Assembly: GCF_000702585.1 (NCBI RefSeq)
Contig: NZ_JNIQ01000001.1
Span: 2,175,001 to 2,239,000, forward strand
Direction of reading: 5' to 3'
From: Exiguobacterium aurantiacum DSM 6208
Lineage (GTDB): Bacteria; Bacillota; Bacilli; Exiguobacteriales; Exiguobacteriaceae
DNA: 64,000 nt
Each line of letters begins with the position of its first letter. Position 1 is the first letter of the stretch. The translations under genes and the position numbers were made by a program. Positions 63,240-64,000 of the stretch are shown in pieces. The notes beneath the pieces were generated by a model. The model ran no database searches, was not told the DNA's origin, and saw only the letters and a program-made list of their open reading frames with translations.

Positions 63240-64000
63240 TTTCTTTCGCTCCGAAGATGTTTTTCTCGAGACGACGTGCCGTCGGCGTGTTGGCGAGCCC
63301 CCCGCGCGCCGTCTCTTTGAGCGCTGTCGGCATCATTTGGCCGATCTCATGCATCGCCGAGATGACCTCGTCGCAAGGAATGCGCGACGTGATGCCCGCG
63401 AGCGCCATGTCGGCCGCGACGACCGCGTTGGCGCCACCCATGGCGTTTCGTTTCACGCAAGGCACTTCCACGAGTCCCGCGACCGGGTCACAGACGAGCC
63501 CGAGCATGTTTTTCAACGCGATGGCGAAAGCCGTCGCCGACTGCTCCGGCGTCCCACCGGCTGCTTCGACGATCGCGGCCGCCGCCATCCCGGTCGCTGA
63601 CCCGACTTCGGCTTGACAGCCTCCGGCCGCACCCGAAATCGAGGCGTTGTTCGCCACGACGAACCCGAACGCTCCCGAGGTGAACAAGTAACGGACCATC
63701 GCCTCGCGGTCCATCTCGAGACGATCTTTCACCGCGAAGAGCGTCCCTGGCACGACGCCAGCGCTCCCTGCCGTCGGCGTCGCACAAATCCGCCCCATCG
63801 CCGCGTTCACTTCATTCGTCCCGATCGCTTTGGCGACCGCGTCTAAAATCAGATCGCCGGCGAGCGACTTCCCGGACCGAACGTAGTCCTGCATGAGCAC
63901 CGCATCGTTGCCGGTGAGTCCGGTGACAGATGTCACACCTTGCAGCGCCCGTTCGACCGCTTCTTCCATCACTTCTAAGTTCCGCTCCATCATCCCGAAC
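63226..64000 (-). CDS. sdaAA: L-serine dehydratase, iron-sulfur, alpha subunit (C-terminal part)
   Basis: Alpha chain of the oxygen-sensitive Fe-S enzyme that deaminates serine to pyruvate. About 258 codons lie in the window; the frame is open to position 64000, and relatives are about 300 residues, so some 40 N-terminal residues are missing at the window edge. Conserved cysteine regions for the cluster are seen in GRICATPTAGSAG, GGCQAEVGSATG and LVCDPVAGLVEVPCVKRNAMG-type sequence. The end overlaps recG by 14 bases. Confidence 0.94.
   Translation of the reverse strand, partial: FGMMERNLEVMEEAVERALQGVTSVTGLTGNDAVLMQDYVRSGKSLAGDLILDAVAKAIGTNEVNAAMGRICATPTAGSAGVVPGTLFAVKDRLEMDREAMVRYLFTSGAFGFVVANNASISGAAGGCQAEVGSATGMAAAAIVEAAGGTPEQSATAFAIALKNMLGLVCDPVAGLVEVPCVKRNAMGGANAVVAADMALAGITSRIPCDEVISAMHEIGQMMPTALKETARGGLANTPTARRLEKNIFGAKENVEK

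Noticed and set aside
1-64000. Mobile elements, CRISPR arrays, prophage, tRNA or rRNA genes
   Set aside because: No transposase, integrase other than the chromosomal XerC, array of spaced repeats, or structural RNA gene was seen; gene order is that of a conserved core chromosome.

Overview
The window is a near-continuous block of housekeeping and flagellar genes from a motile, low-GC-lineage Firmicute of the order Bacillales. The gene order follows the Bacillus subtilis sdaAA-recG-fapR ... codY-fla/che-sigD-rpsB ... proS-polC arrangement almost gene for gene. FliY with a FliN-type end, CheC, CheD, CodY, FapR, PolC, YlxM and HslV/HslU with XerC all fit this group. The base composition is GC-richer than Bacillus subtilis, so a genus such as Exiguobacterium is my best guess. 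That is an inference: there is no rRNA or other species marker here. All genes but one lie on the minus strand, so the biological order runs from position 64000 down to 1.

Region by region, in transcription order. 64000-61209: the end of L-serine dehydratase alpha and recG. 61205-57595: the FapR-controlled fatty acid and phospholipid operon fapR-plsX-fabD-fabG-acpP, with a clear promoter and a FapR operator. 57586-51858: rnc, smc and ftsY, interrupted by a small DUF1128 gene on the opposite strand. 51835-49161: ylxM-ffh (signal recognition), rpsP, rimM, trmD. 48466-45695: rplS, lepB, rbgA, rnhB. 45681-44567: a FliK-like/FlhB-like pair (ylqG, ylqH). 44530-42371: sucC-sucD with a cre-like site over the promoter. 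42314-38054: dprA, topA, trmFO. 37979-34242: xerC-hslV-hslU-codY, with a CodY-box-like sequence upstream.

34130-9992 is the giant fla/che operon: flgB, flgC, fliE, fliF, fliG, fliH, fliI, fliJ, ylxF, fliK, flgD, flgE, swrD, fliL, fliM, fliY, cheY, fliO, fliP, fliQ, fliR, flhB, flhA, flhF, flhG, cheA, cheW, cheC, cheD, sigD, swrB. It encodes the rod base, MS ring, C ring, ATPase, export gate, hook, chemotaxis core and the late flagellar sigma factor. Many neighbours overlap by 4 bases. 9988-1: rpsB, tsf, pyrH, frr, then uppS-cdsA-dxr-rseP-proS and the start of polC, joining translation, nucleotide supply, ribosome recycling, isoprenoid and phospholipid synthesis and membrane proteolysis.

I see no mobile element, CRISPR array, prophage, tRNA or rRNA gene, and no obvious new multi-gene system. 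The points most worth a second look are regulatory and architectural: CodY-box-like sites before both xerC-codY and flgB; the uncharacterised ylqG/ylqH pair; missing cheB and khpA-ylqD at their usual places; the inverted DUF1128 gene between rnc and smc; the unusual N terminus of HslV; and a recurring habit of placing intrinsic terminators directly against the next ribosome binding site.
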